A DNA stretch of 34,189 nt from an uncultured Lachnospiraceae bacterium (GTDB lineage Bacteria > Bacillota > Clostridia > Lachnospirales > Lachnospiraceae), in assembly GCA_947174015.1 (NCBI GenBank), contig CAMWHJ010000030.1, forward strand, positions 1 to 34,189, read 5' to 3'. A model generated the notes under the pieces. The model was given only the letters and a program-made list of their open reading frames with translations, did no database searches and was not told the DNA's origin. The position numbers and the translations under genes were made by a program. Each line of letters begins with the position of its first letter. Positions within the stretch are counted from its first letter, which is position 1. Of the stretch, positions 7,499 through 15,873 are shown piece after piece.

Positions 7499-8785
7499 TT
7501 ACATATCTTCTAACAATTTCTCAACACTGGCTAATTTAACACAAAGTACAAATATTTTGGAAGCCTGTGCCATCTCCTCAGGCGTAGGGAAGGTTGGTGC
7601 TATACGGATGTTCGAATCATCAGGGTCTTTGCCATAAGGGAAGGTTGCACCTGCCCCTGTCAGTATCACTCCAAGGGCTTTACATTTTGCAACTATATTT
7701 TTGGCACATCCCGGCATTGCATTAAAGGATATAAAGTATCCTCCCCTCGGCTTAATCCAGCTTCCTATTTCAAGTCCTGTAAGCTCATCTTCCAGAGTTT
7801 TTAATACGGATTCAAATTTAGGGCGAAGAAGCTTGGCATGTATCTTCATATGAGCATTTAGACCGTCTATATCTTTAAAGAATCTTGCGTGTCGAAGCTG
7901 ATTTATCTTGTCGTGTCCTATCGTCTGTATGGTCATCTGTCCCATAATATATTTAATGTTTTCAAGTGATGTTGCAATTGCAGACACACCCGAACCTGGA
8001 AAGCTTATTTTGGAGGTTGAGGCAAAAATGTAAACCATATTAGGATTACCTGCCTTTTCGCACTCCTCCAATATGTTAAGTATTTCATCCTGAACATCAT
8101 CATATAAATGATGTATGCAATATGCATTATCCCAATATATACGGAAATCCTCTGCGGCAGGCTTAAGATTTGCAAAGCGTCTTACCACCTCATCGGAATA
8201 GGAAATGCCTGTGGGGTTAGAGTACTTGGGAACGCACCATATACCCTTTACAGATGCATCGCTATTTACATATTTCTCTACCAAATCCATATCCGGTCCG
8301 TCTTCATAAAGAGGAATGTTAATCATCTCTATACCGAAATGCTCCGTAATCTTGAAATGCCTGTCGTATCCTGGAACCGGACATAAAAATTTTATTTTAT
8401 CCAGCTTACACCATGGGGTGGAGCCGTTGACACCATGTGTCATGGAACGTGATACAGTATCATACATTATATTTAAGCTTGAATTGCCGCAGACAACCAC
8501 ATTGTCTTTTTTTACGGACATCATATCTGCGATAAGTTTTCGGCACTCGCCAATTCCGTCCAAATCACCGTAATTGCGAGTATCATTGCCAAGTACAGTT
8601 CTCATGTCTGATTCACTGTTAATCACATCCAGCATGGGCATGGAAGGTTCAAGCTGTGAAAAGCCCGGCTTACCTCTTGCCATATTGAGAGTAAGCCCTT
8701 TAGCCTCCTCCGCTTTATATTGTTCCATAAGGGCTTCCTTAAGAGTAAGCAGCTCTTCCTTATCCATATCTTTGTATGCTTTCAT
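7499..8785 (-). CDS. PLP-dependent aminotransferase (putative aspartate aminotransferase, MocR-like subgroup)
   Basis: This fold-type I aminotransferase has the pyridoxal phosphate lysine K259 in FASTSKISFPGSG. Further family marks are SNPTG (189-193), WDNAY (218-222) for cofactor contacts, and a late arginine in SNIRIAPTFP. Sequence features such as LNMARGKPGFSQLEPS and NYGDLDGIGECR place it in the aminotransferase subgroup typified by actinobacterial and clostridial AspT-like enzymes. The likely reaction is exchange of the amino group between aspartate (or a related amino acid) and 2-oxoglutarate. A GGAGG site lies nine bases from the start, and a good promoter lies upstream. It stands alone on its strand. 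A short AAGTT/AACTT repeat with T residues at its 3' end may terminate it. Confidence 0.88.
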   Translation of the reverse strand: MKAYKDMDKEELLTLKEALMEQYKAEEAKGLTLNMARGKPGFSQLEPSMPMLDVINSESDMRTVLGNDTRNYGDLDGIGECRKLIADMMSVKKDNVVVCGNSSLNIMYDTVSRSMTHGVNGSTPWCKLDKIKFLCPVPGYDRHFKITEHFGIEMINIPLYEDGPDMDLVEKYVNSDASVKGIWCVPKYSNPTGISYSDEVVRRFANLKPAAEDFRIYWDNAYCIHHLYDDVQDEILNILEECEKAGNPNMVYIFASTSKISFPGSGVSAIATSLENIKYIMGQMTIQTIGHDKINQLRHARFFKDIDGLNAHMKIHAKLLRPKFESVLKTLEDELTGLEIGSWIKPRGGYFISFNAMPGCAKNIVAKCKALGVILTGAGATFPYGKDPDDSNIRIAPTFPTPEEMAQASKIFVLCVKLASVEKLLEDM

Positions 8786-8833
8786 ACATTCATACCTCCG
8801 TTTTGTGTAATAAATGTTATTTCATTACAGGAT

Positions 8834-8862
8834 AGTATACCAAAAATGAAACATTCTGTCAC
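8834..8862 (-). promoter_or_regulatory. Sigma-A promoter of the aminotransferase gene
   Basis: On the minus strand, GTGACA (-35) and TATACT (-10) are separated by exactly 17 bases, about 50 bases before the start codon. Confidence 0.7.
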
Positions 8863-8972
8863 ATAAAATTGCAAATTTTTTAAGAAAAAATAGAAAAAGA
8901 ATGGTTTTTAATAAAAAAGTAATGTTTGTGGCTGCAGGAAATTCCGTTGTTGCAATCAAGTCTTATCAAAAA

Positions 8973-9185
8973 CTATTTTTCATCAGGAACATAGTCAAAC
9001 AAATCACCGGGCTGACAGTCTAGCACCTTACAGATTGCATTTAGTGTTTCAAAACGAATTCCTTTCATTTTTCCATTTTTTAAATTTGAAAGATTGACAT
9101 TGCTCATCTCCACGGCTTCTGCCAATTCGTTGAGTGACATCTTCCGGTCTGCCATCATTCGATCCAATCTAATTATAATTGCCAT
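8973..9185 (-). CDS. Small XRE-family (Cro/CI-type) regulator
   Basis: The 70-residue protein is little more than one helix-turn-helix domain: MSLNELAEAVEMSNVNLSNLKNG is the HTH core, and LNAICKVLDCQPGDLFDY is the typical end of the domain. Such short regulators (YozG-like in Bacillus) commonly follow a DUF2975 membrane protein gene, as here, with a 27-base gap. GGAGG lies seven bases before the start. It probably represses its own operon by binding the repeated TTTAAAG boxes upstream of the partner gene. Confidence 0.85.
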   Translation of the reverse strand: MAIIIRLDRMMADRKMSLNELAEAVEMSNVNLSNLKNGKMKGIRFETLNAICKVLDCQPGDLFDYVPDEK

Positions 9186-9212
9186 GCTAATTCCTCCATA
9201 TCATGCCATGTT

Positions 9213-9665
9213 TTATGCAATGGAATCCATATCTTCCTGTAATTGGTAACCATACACAAAAATCTCAGACAGCATTCCAATAGTCACACCCAGAATAACC
9301 ACCAAAAGATGTTCGGTACTTAAAATTGTAATTTCACTATTTGTTATTATAGAAGCTATGATGTCCGGTACATAAGCACCAAATATAAGGATAACTGCGA
9401 TAATACGCAGCAGCCATATAATTGATTTTGAAAAAGGTTTCCCCTTTATGCGTAATTCAACAAAAATTGCAGCAACCAGTCCCATTATGACAGAAACTAT
9501 AATTCCATTCACTCCATTTGTAATACATTCAGAGAAGTGTCCCTTTGTATATTGGTATGACATAAGTTCAATGACCGATATAAAAAGTGTAGCAATGGCA
9601 ATGATGATAGTACAGATGGTATCTGCAAATGTTCTCTTCTTTAATTTGTGAATTTTGTTGTCCAT
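9213..9665 (-). CDS. DUF2975-like four-helix membrane protein
   Basis: Four hydrophobic segments lie at about residues 15-36, 50-70, 83-105 and 119-140, joined by short loops. The KGKPFS motif before the third segment and the following XRE gene match the DUF2975/YozG pair seen in many Firmicutes. The start at 9665 (MDNKIHK) is chosen because GGAGG lies eight bases upstream; an ATG five codons earlier has no ribosome site. The function of DUF2975 proteins is unknown. The pairing suggests a membrane signal coupled to the small regulator. The family call rests on topology and context. Confidence 0.65.
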   Translation of the reverse strand: MDNKIHKLKKRTFADTICTIIIAIATLFISVIELMSYQYTKGHFSECITNGVNGIIVSVIMGLVAAIFVELRIKGKPFSKSIIWLLRIIAVILIFGAYVPDIIASIITNSEITILSTEHLLVVILGVTIGMLSEIFVYGYQLQEDMDSIA

Positions 9666-9708
9666 GATAGTGACCTCCATTTAAAGTGTTAATTGTTACT
9701 GTGATATA

Positions 9709-9761
9709 ATGTTAGCATATGTTTTAAAGTATGTCAATATATATTTAAAGCTATGCTTTAA
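9709..9761 (-). promoter_or_regulatory. Promoter with repeated TTTAAAG boxes for the DUF2975-like/XRE operon
   Basis: On the minus strand TTGACA (9732-9737) is 17 bases from an extended -10 (TGC then TAACAT, 9709-9714). The box TTTAAAG occurs at about 9680, 9723-9729 and 9744-9750. The last is part of a perfect palindrome, TTAAAGC/GCTTTAA (9745-9761), lying just upstream of the -35. These are plausible operators for the XRE protein. Confidence 0.6.
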
Positions 9762-9837
9762 TTTTTTAATCAAATAGTTTTTTCGTTGGGTGCTAAAACT
9801 GCACTCGTCATAAAAATTTGCAAACATGCAAAATGAG

Positions 9838-9867
9838 TTCACATACTGTACTGTTATGTGTTATAAT
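9838..9867 (+). promoter_or_regulatory. Promoter upstream of the amidase gene
   Basis: TTCACA and TATAAT are spaced by 18 bases, with a TGT extension before the -10. Transcription from here would run through the hairpin-rich repeat at 9905-10037 before reaching the amidase gene. Confidence 0.6.
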
Positions 9868-9904
9868 TTGTATATAAATTAGTAGAATCAATGGATGAAT
9901 AGAA

Positions 9905-10037
9905 GTAACTGTTCAGTAGGTCTGTGCATTTACTGCACAGACCGTAAGAAAAAGTGGATATAACAGGCAAAGAACCATTGCCGTAGGCAATTTTGCATGG
10001 TTCTTTGCTCGTAACTATGAAGGTACGGAATAGTTAC
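9905..10037. repeat. Hairpin-rich dispersed repeat (MITE/REP-like)
   Basis: The unit begins with GTAACTGTTC and ends with GAATAGTTAC, which are near-perfect inverted ends. It contains three stems: GGTCTGTGCA/TGCACAGACC (10 perfect pairs), CAAAGAACCA/TGGTTCTTTG with an inner TTGCC/GGCAA (9968-10007), and GTAACTAT/ATAGTTAC (10011-10037). The first 45 bases (9905-9949) occur again, base for base, at 34145-34189. No protein is encoded. It behaves like a short non-autonomous repeat placed in the leader of the amidase gene. Confidence 0.7.
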
Positions 10038-10134
10038 GAATAGAATAAAAGAAAGGAAATATGCAAGCAGAAGGAGATTTTCCCCTGTGTGTGCACCTTA
10101 AATGCAGAAATTTATTTAAGGCTTGGTGTAAAAT

Positions 10135-11262
10135 ATGAAAAGAAAAAAATTGCTTATTATACTAATGCTTTTTGCCATGGTTATGCAGAATTTGTATGGA
10201 TGTGGAAGTGAGCATGCAGAAGATACAAAAGAGGAACCACAAAATATTCAGGCAGAAAATGATGTCAATGAAAGTGGAGATAATCCTTTGGCGGAAGAAC
10301 CAGAGATGGAAAGAGATAAAAATATGGACGAAATCGTTATTGACAGTGGTGACACTGTGGGGGAGGAAACAGCAGATGTGACTCCGGTTTCTGAGGCAGC
10401 CACAGCCCCCACTCAAGTGTCATTTGATCCTTCCCAATGTAAAGAGATGTATACAGCGAGAACTGTCAATGTGCGACAATCCCCCTCCACAGAAGCAGAC
10501 ATATTGGATACACTGAATGCCCACACGACGGTACAGGTGATAGAATACGGAGAAGAATTCAGTCAGGTATATTATAAAGAACAGATATGCTATATTGCCA
10601 GTGAATACCTTAAGGAAAAGTCAGATGCAGAGAATGGATATCTGGTGGTGATTGATGCCGGTCATCAGGAGAAAGGAAACAGTGAAAAAGAGCCGGTGGG
10701 ACCGGGAGCCAGTGAGATGAAAGCCAAGGTGGCAGGAGGAACCAGGGGCGTAGCCAGCAATCTGCCGGAATATGAACTGACCCTTCAGGTATCCTTAAAG
10801 CTGCAGAGCGAACTGGAAGCCAGAGGATATGAGGTGATTATGATTCGCACCACAAATGATGTCAATATCAGCAATGCAGAACGGGCAGAAATTGCAAATA
10901 ATGCGAAAGCAGATGCATTTGTCCGCATCCATGCCAATGGTTCCGAGAATGCTTCGGTGAACGGTGCCATGACCATATGTCAGACCAGCAGCAATCCCTA
11001 CAACGCAGATTTGTATCAGCAGAGCAAAGAATTATCCGGCAATATATTAGATGGACTGACAGCAAGTACCGGATGTAAAAAAGAATATGTATGGGAAACA
11101 GATACCATGAGTGGCATTAATTGGTGCCGGGTGCCGGTAACCATAGTGGAAATGGGATATATGACCAATCCAGACGAAGATGCTCTGATGGCAACAGAAG
11201 AATATCAGTACAAGATTGTGGATGGAATTGCCAACGGTATTGACAATTATATGTCACAATAA
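10135..11262 (+). CDS. Lipoprotein N-acetylmuramoyl-L-alanine amidase with SH3b domain
   Basis: This cell-wall hydrolase cleaves the bond between N-acetylmuramic acid and the peptide stem. It has a lipoprotein signal peptide with lipobox LYGC (C23), an acidic linker to about residue 100, an SH3b domain at about 103-160 ([17 protein letters not shown]), and an Amidase_3 domain from about 168 to the end. The zinc ligands H177 (DAGHQ), E212 (PEYEL) and H266 (RIHANG) and the catalytic E339 (VEMGYM) are all present. It is therefore probably exported, membrane-anchored and active. The length of 375 residues is normal. The ribosome site is weak (AAGG at a distance). A long leader with a repeat lies upstream, and a terminator shared with asnB lies downstream. 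Confidence 0.92.
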   Translation: MKRKKLLIILMLFAMVMQNLYGCGSEHAEDTKEEPQNIQAENDVNESGDNPLAEEPEMERDKNMDEIVIDSGDTVGEETADVTPVSEAATAPTQVSFDPSQCKEMYTARTVNVRQSPSTEADILDTLNAHTTVQVIEYGEEFSQVYYKEQICYIASEYLKEKSDAENGYLVVIDAGHQEKGNSEKEPVGPGASEMKAKVAGGTRGVASNLPEYELTLQVSLKLQSELEARGYEVIMIRTTNDVNISNAERAEIANNAKADAFVRIHANGSENASVNGAMTICQTSSNPYNADLYQQSKELSGNILDGLTASTGCKKEYVWETDTMSGINWCRVPVTIVEMGYMTNPDEDALMATEEYQYKIVDGIANGIDNYMSQ

Positions 11263-11306
11263 GTTAGAGAAATTGCCCCAATGCATCCAAGATACATTTA
11301 AGAATG

Positions 11307-11365
11307 GAGCCAAAGTGTTACTGGTCACAGGGAACCTGCCAACAGTAATGCTTTGGCTCTTTCTT
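11307..11365. terminator. Terminator between the amidase gene and asnB
   Basis: GAGCCAAAG and CTTTGGCTC form the base of a long stem, continued by TTACTG/CAGTAA, followed by TTTCTT. It lies between convergent genes and may serve both. Confidence 0.65.
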
Positions 11366-11380
11366 GTGAGAATTATGCTG

Positions 11381-13234
11381 TTACAGATCTAATGCAATGC
11401 TATATTCCTTCATCCAAAGATTAATCTGAATATAGTAAGCCAAAAGCTGGGGACCAGCCATCAACTGACCATACCAAGGGGTTTTATAGGAGAGGGGCGT
11501 ATTTAAAAAATTGTAGGCTTTCTCTTTATCCACAAATATATTTACTGGTTCGCTGTTATCTGCTAAAATTCTAAGAAATTCCTGGCGCAAAAGCTGCTCA
11601 TAGCCCGGATTGTAAGTTTTGGGATAGGGGCTTTTTTTGCGGAATAGTACACTGTCAGGCAGCAACCCCTTCATGGCATGCCGCAGCAGACCTTTTTCTG
11701 TATTTTCAAGAAACTTCATATCCCATGGTACATTATACAGGTATTCCACAATCCGATGATCTGCAAAGGGCACACGGGCTTCCAGACCATGATACATACT
11801 GGTTCTGTCCATGCGTTCCAGCAGGGTTGCCATAAACCATTTCAAATTCAGGTAAGACAATTCTCTGCGGCGTTTTTCCTCTCCGGTTTCTCCTGTGAGC
11901 CTGGGAGTCTCCGAGATGGTAGTTTCATAAGCGGTCGCAGCATATTCTTTTAAGGGCAGGTGTTTCAGCAGATTGTCTTTTAATAATACGGTTCGTGCTG
12001 CCATATCATAACTCCATGGAAAGGCTTTCCGCTGAAACATATCCTTTCGGTAAAACCAAGGGTATCCTCCAAAAATTTCATCCGCACATTCCCCTGTTAA
12101 GGTAACACGATGATTCTGGCTCACCTGACCGCAAAAGTACAGAAGAGAGGACTCCACATCTGCCATACAGGGAAAATCTCTGGCATTGAGTGCATCATGA
12201 AGATGGGTATAAAGCTGTTGGTTGCTGCACTGAAGCACGGTGTGATTGGTGGAAAGGGCTTTTGCCATCTCTAGTGCAAAGGGCAAATCCTGAGTGGGCT
12301 GAAAGCTGTTGGACTGAAAAAATTCCTCATTGCCCTCAAAATCAAAGGAGTAGGTGGAAAGCTGTTTGCCCTGTTTTTTCAGTTCCCCGGCGGTGACGGC
12401 GGTGACGATACTGCTGTCTAAGCCGCCGGACAAAAAGGTGCAGATGGGAATGTCAGAAAGCATCTGCATGGTAATGGCATCCGTCACAAGAAATCTGACT
12501 TGTTCCAAGGTCTGGCTCAGAGAGTCCGTGTGTGGGTGACCGGACAGAGACCAATAGGTGTGGCTGGTAAGTTTGCCTTTCTGCAGGGTGAGATAGGTGC
12601 CGGGAAGTACTTCTTTAATGGCAGAATAAACAGTTTTGCCGGGAGTGTGGGCAGGTCCTAGGGCAAACAATTCGCACAGTCCTTCTTGGTCTGTGGCGGA
12701 TAATGATGGATTACAGGCAAGCAGAGACTTTATTTCCGAACCAAAAAGGAACTTTTCCGGCTGCTGGGCAAAAAATAAAGGTTTCACACCCAGCCGATCT
12801 CTGCACAGAGTGAGCTGTTCTTTCCGTTTTTCCCAGATGGCAAAGGCAAAAATGCCGTTTAGCTTGGGGAACAGATTGGTACCATAAAATGCATAACCTT
12901 TCAGCAAGACCTCTGTATCACAGGTGGTGTCAAAGGTAATGCCCTGTGCTTCCAGTTCCCGCCGTAAACATTTCATATTATAGATTTCTCCATTATATAC
13001 AATTACATAATCTTCGTAGCGGTTGTTGAGTTCCATAGGCTGTTTTCCCCGGATAATATCCAGAATGGACAGCCGTACATGGGCAAGACCGCAGTGCTCA
13101 TCCAGATAAATTCCATCCCCATCAGGACCTCGATGCTTTTGGGCTGCATTCATTTTTGTTAAAAGCAGCCTGCTGTGTTCCTGCTGTTTCAGCAGTCCCC
13201 CCTTTCTATGATAAAAACCACTAATTCCACACAT
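11381..13234 (-). CDS. asnB: Asparagine synthase (glutamine-hydrolysing)
   Basis: The enzyme makes asparagine from aspartate, ATP and the amide nitrogen of glutamine. The start MCGISGFY leaves the nucleophile C2 at the mature N-terminus. The class II glutaminase domain covers about residues 2-190 (HRGPDGDG, NGEIYN). The synthetase domain follows, with the pyrophosphate loop SGGLDS at 269-274 and GECADEIFGGYPWF further on. At 617 residues it matches Bacillus and clostridial AsnB proteins. It lies 45 bases after dpaB on the same strand and could be read through from the sporulation promoter, although an own promoter is possible. AAGGATGAT serves as ribosome site. Related amidotransferases that modify peptides or cell wall exist, but nothing here points to them. 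Confidence 0.9.
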   Translation of the reverse strand: MCGISGFYHRKGGLLKQQEHSRLLLTKMNAAQKHRGPDGDGIYLDEHCGLAHVRLSILDIIRGKQPMELNNRYEDYVIVYNGEIYNMKCLRRELEAQGITFDTTCDTEVLLKGYAFYGTNLFPKLNGIFAFAIWEKRKEQLTLCRDRLGVKPLFFAQQPEKFLFGSEIKSLLACNPSLSATDQEGLCELFALGPAHTPGKTVYSAIKEVLPGTYLTLQKGKLTSHTYWSLSGHPHTDSLSQTLEQVRFLVTDAITMQMLSDIPICTFLSGGLDSSIVTAVTAGELKKQGKQLSTYSFDFEGNEEFFQSNSFQPTQDLPFALEMAKALSTNHTVLQCSNQQLYTHLHDALNARDFPCMADVESSLLYFCGQVSQNHRVTLTGECADEIFGGYPWFYRKDMFQRKAFPWSYDMAARTVLLKDNLLKHLPLKEYAATAYETTISETPRLTGETGEEKRRRELSYLNLKWFMATLLERMDRTSMYHGLEARVPFADHRIVEYLYNVPWDMKFLENTEKGLLRHAMKGLLPDSVLFRKKSPYPKTYNPGYEQLLRQEFLRILADNSEPVNIFVDKEKAYNFLNTPLSYKTPWYGQLMAGPQLLAYYIQINLWMKEYSIALDL

Positions 13235-13279
13235 TACATATCATCCTTTCAAACATTCTAGTTATTGGCAGTAATTCCA

Positions 13280-13879
13280 TCAGGAGCGAATTACCGGCTG
13301 AAGTTGTTTGCCTTCTAAGGCAGCTTTGGCAGCAGGAACAAGCAAATCCAGATGGGAGATCATGGAGTTTGGCTTTTTGTAAGGAGCATCCTGACCAAAA
13401 GGTACAAAATATACATTTTTGCTATTCATAAGCAGACCGATATTTTTAAAGTTCATTCCTAAGGCATCATTGGTGGACAGAGAAATCAGCAGAGGCTTTT
13501 CGTTTCGCAGGTGTGCCTTGCATGCCATCAGCACCGGACTGTCGGTAATTCCATTTGCCAGTTTAGCAATAGTATTGCCAGTACAAGGCATAATAATAAG
13601 AATGTCCAAAAATCCATTTGGTCCTATAGGTTCTGCTTTCTCGATGGTGTCCATCACTTCCCGATTACAGATGGCTTCGATCCGTTTTCGAAAATCACTG
13701 CTTTTTCCAAAACGGCTGTTGATTTTCTGAGAGTGAAAGGACAAAATGGGGTAAAGGTCTGCCCCCTCCTCTGCCATTTGTTCCAAGCGTTCTAAGGCTG
13801 CCTTGTAGGTACAGAAAGAGCCGGTAAAGGCTATGCCGATTTTTAAGCCTTCCAATGTCATAGAAATCCTCCTATTCAA
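13280..13879 (-). CDS. dpaB: Dipicolinate synthase subunit B
   Basis: This flavoprotein-type subunit works with DpaA in the mother cell to make dipicolinic acid, the calcium chelator of the spore core. The frame opens KIGIAFTGSFCTYKAALERL and contains the flavoprotein marks PCTGNTIAKLANGITDSPV and RNEKPLLISLSTNDALG, typical of SpoVFB. The length of 199 residues is normal. Its start overlaps the 3' end of dpaA by eight bases, which implies coupled translation. Its presence shows the organism belongs to an endospore-forming lineage that uses the DpaAB pathway, in contrast to clostridia that lack these genes. Confidence 0.93.
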   Translation of the reverse strand: MNRRISMTLEGLKIGIAFTGSFCTYKAALERLEQMAEEGADLYPILSFHSQKINSRFGKSSDFRKRIEAICNREVMDTIEKAEPIGPNGFLDILIIMPCTGNTIAKLANGITDSPVLMACKAHLRNEKPLLISLSTNDALGMNFKNIGLLMNSKNVYFVPFGQDAPYKKPNSMISHLDLLVPAAKAALEGKQLQPVIRS

Positions 13880-14741
13880 ATTTAGTTTCCAGAGAGTTTT
13901 TTAATATAAAACAGGTCAGAATTTCAGCAGAAGATACCGGTGAGTATTTTGCAGGCAAAGACATGCAAATATGGGTATCCAGAGAAAGTGCCTGTGCTGC
14001 CTCCACGTCAATGCCATAAGGGAAGGAGGCTATGTCAAAAAGCATGGCAGAGGGGTCAGCCTGTGCCAGTAAGTTTTTGTCGAGTATTTTAGCTGGAACT
14101 GTGTTTAAAATCAGCGGATAGTTGCCAATAATTTCAGATAGTTGTGTGAAATCTGCGGTCTTCATGCCAAGAGAATAAGCTTCCATGCGTGCATCTTCTC
14201 TCCGGGCACAGACACAAACGTTGGCATTCAGGGCTTTTAACTTGCCGGCAAGGGTTTTACCACAACTGCCATAGCCTAGTACCAAAACTTTGCAATCGTG
14301 GAGATTACAGGGAAAAGCAGTAAGTATCTCAGCAATCAAACCCTCGGCAGTGGCAATGGAATTGTAAATGTTGATGGAAGACTGCTCCATATAGTCATAG
14401 TAGGTAACGCCGCGATGAGTGACAAATTCCCGATATTCTCTGGGAATACAGCCGGCAAAAATGCACTGACCTCCATGAAGAAAGCCTAAAAGCTCCTTGC
14501 AATGGTAGGAGCAGTCACAGGTCATGTTTAGATTGCCGCCCTTTTGCATGGGGATTGGCAGAATGATATTTTCAGCATTCTTCACTGCCAGCTCCATGGT
14601 TTTTGCCCTGTGAGGAAATTCTGCGTCGCCAGGGACACCAAAGCTGAGACATTGGTAATGCTGAGACAATTTCCTGAGAATGAAATTTTGCCGCAGATCA
14701 CCGCCAATAACGGCATATTTATATTGATAAATAGAAAACAC
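13872..14741 (-). CDS. dpaA: Dipicolinate synthase subunit A
   Basis: DpaA is the NAD(P)-dependent dehydrogenase-like subunit of dipicolinate synthase, acting on the lysine-pathway intermediate tetrahydrodipicolinate or its precursor. The N-terminus (YKYAVIGGDLRQNF) is characteristic of SpoVFA. A Rossmann dinucleotide site lies at GYGSCG, residues 156-161, preceded by KVLVL. The length of 289 residues is standard. It leads the dpaA-dpaB pair and sits behind a sigma-K-like promoter, in keeping with late mother-cell expression known in Bacillus. No dapA, dapG or asd genes follow, unlike the Bacillus operon; asnB takes that place. Confidence 0.93.
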   Translation of the reverse strand: MFSIYQYKYAVIGGDLRQNFILRKLSQHYQCLSFGVPGDAEFPHRAKTMELAVKNAENIILPIPMQKGGNLNMTCDCSYHCKELLGFLHGGQCIFAGCIPREYREFVTHRGVTYYDYMEQSSINIYNSIATAEGLIAEILTAFPCNLHDCKVLVLGYGSCGKTLAGKLKALNANVCVCARREDARMEAYSLGMKTADFTQLSEIIGNYPLILNTVPAKILDKNLLAQADPSAMLFDIASFPYGIDVEAAQALSLDTHICMSLPAKYSPVSSAEILTCFILKNSLETKFE

Positions 14742-14761
14742 CTCACATAACAGGTTTCAAT

Positions 14762-14788
14762 TATTCTATGACGAAAACAAAAAAAAGT
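14762..14788 (-). promoter_or_regulatory. Sigma-K/E-like sporulation promoter of dpaAB
   Basis: On the minus strand CATAGAATA fits the CATAnnnTA -10 box of the mother-cell sigma factors, with AC at the -35 position 16 bases upstream, close to the sigma-K pattern. It is about 20 bases before the dpaA start codon. The -10 is also part of a 9-base inverted repeat (TTCTATGAC/GTCATAGAA, 14764-14801). Confidence 0.6.
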
Positions 14789-14828
14789 GCCTGTCATAGA
14801 AATTATATTTTGCAAAACTAACCACTGG

Positions 14829-14857
14829 TTGACAAGCAATGAGGGAAATAATAAAAT
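14829..14857 (+). promoter_or_regulatory. Sigma-A promoter of the TPR-DUF4037 genes
   Basis: TTGACA and TAAAAT are separated by 17 bases. The start codon is about 160 bases further on. The leader contains a small AAAATGTT/AACATTTT hairpin at 14915-14937. Confidence 0.65.
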
Positions 14858-15015
14858 TTATAAGAGAAAAAGCACTGTTTCACACAGGACGGTGAAAAAT
14901 TAGCAGAAACAATAAAAATGTTGTTTTTTAACATTTTGCAGGGCTTTTTCATGGAAATGTGAGATGCAAAACAGTTTCAAGCAAAATTTCACAAAAAGGG
15001 AGTGTATACAATTAG

Positions 15016-15873
15016 ATGGATATTAACAGTGTATTAACGGGCTTAGATCAACTATTTCAGGAAAAGAAAATACAAGAGGTGGAGCCTTATTTAAACCAAC
15101 AGTTGAATTTGGCAAAAGAACAGCAAGATAACGGAGCTGTGCTGACCATTTTAAATGAGCAGATTGGTTATTACCGCAGTATCAGCCGTAGGACGGAATC
15201 AATTCAGGCCTTTGAGCAGGCAAAGGAATGTGTGAAATCCATGGGGCTTTCCGGTACGGAACATGAGGCCACCACCCTATTAAATGGTGCCACTGCTCTC
15301 CGTGCTGCAGAACGGTATCAGGATGCCATGGAGGAATACCGTAAAGTGGAGGAGATCTATGGGAATAGCATTGAAAAGAATGATTACCGTTTTGCCAGCT
15401 TGTATAACAATATGAGTTTGCTTTATACTGCTTTAGAGCAGTACGAGGATGCAGCAGAGTGCCTGAAAAAGGCATTGGTAGTATTACAGAACCTAGAAAA
15501 TTCCCAAATTGAGCAGGCAATTACCTATACGAATCTGGCATTGAATTACAGTAAAACAGAGGACAAGGAAGCCAGAAGTGAAGCCCTTGCATCGGCTCTT
15601 CATTTGTTTGAAATCTATGCTCACAACAAGGACGCTCACTATGCGGCTGCCTTGTCCGGTTTGGCGGGGGCTTATTATGAGACGGGGGATATGATTCAGG
15701 CAGCAAAGACTTATCAAATGGTCTGTGAGGACATCCGTTCCTACTTTGGTGAAAATATGTCCTATGCCATCAGTTTGGAAAATCTTGCTGTGGTATACCG
15801 TACTATGGGAGATATGGATCAGGCGGAAATACTTATGAATCAGGCAGAACGAATCAGGGGGGAATTACAGTGA
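15016..15873 (+). CDS. Tetratricopeptide repeat protein
   Basis: The 285-residue protein is almost wholly helical and consists of about five to six TPR-like units, for example AAERYQDAMEEYRKVEEIYG, LYTALEQYEDAAECLKKALV and YYETGDMIQAAKTYQMVCED. Such proteins act as scaffolds for partners. It has no signal peptide or membrane segment, so it is cytoplasmic. Its stop codon overlaps the GTG start of the DUF4037 gene, indicating tight coupling and probably a complex with that protein. An AAAGGGAG site lies 13 bases upstream. No specific TPR family is recognised. Confidence 0.85.
   Translation: MDINSVLTGLDQLFQEKKIQEVEPYLNQQLNLAKEQQDNGAVLTILNEQIGYYRSISRRTESIQAFEQAKECVKSMGLSGTEHEATTLLNGATALRAAERYQDAMEEYRKVEEIYGNSIEKNDYRFASLYNNMSLLYTALEQYEDAAECLKKALVVLQNLENSQIEQAITYTNLALNYSKTEDKEARSEALASALHLFEIYAHNKDAHYAAALSGLAGAYYETGDMIQAAKTYQMVCEDIRSYFGENMSYAISLENLAVVYRTMGDMDQAEILMNQAERIRGELQ

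Noticed and set aside
9681-10134. CRISPR array or tandem repeat in the repeat-rich leader of the amidase gene
   Set aside because: There is no series of equal repeats with spacers; the structure is a set of distinct hairpins within one unit.
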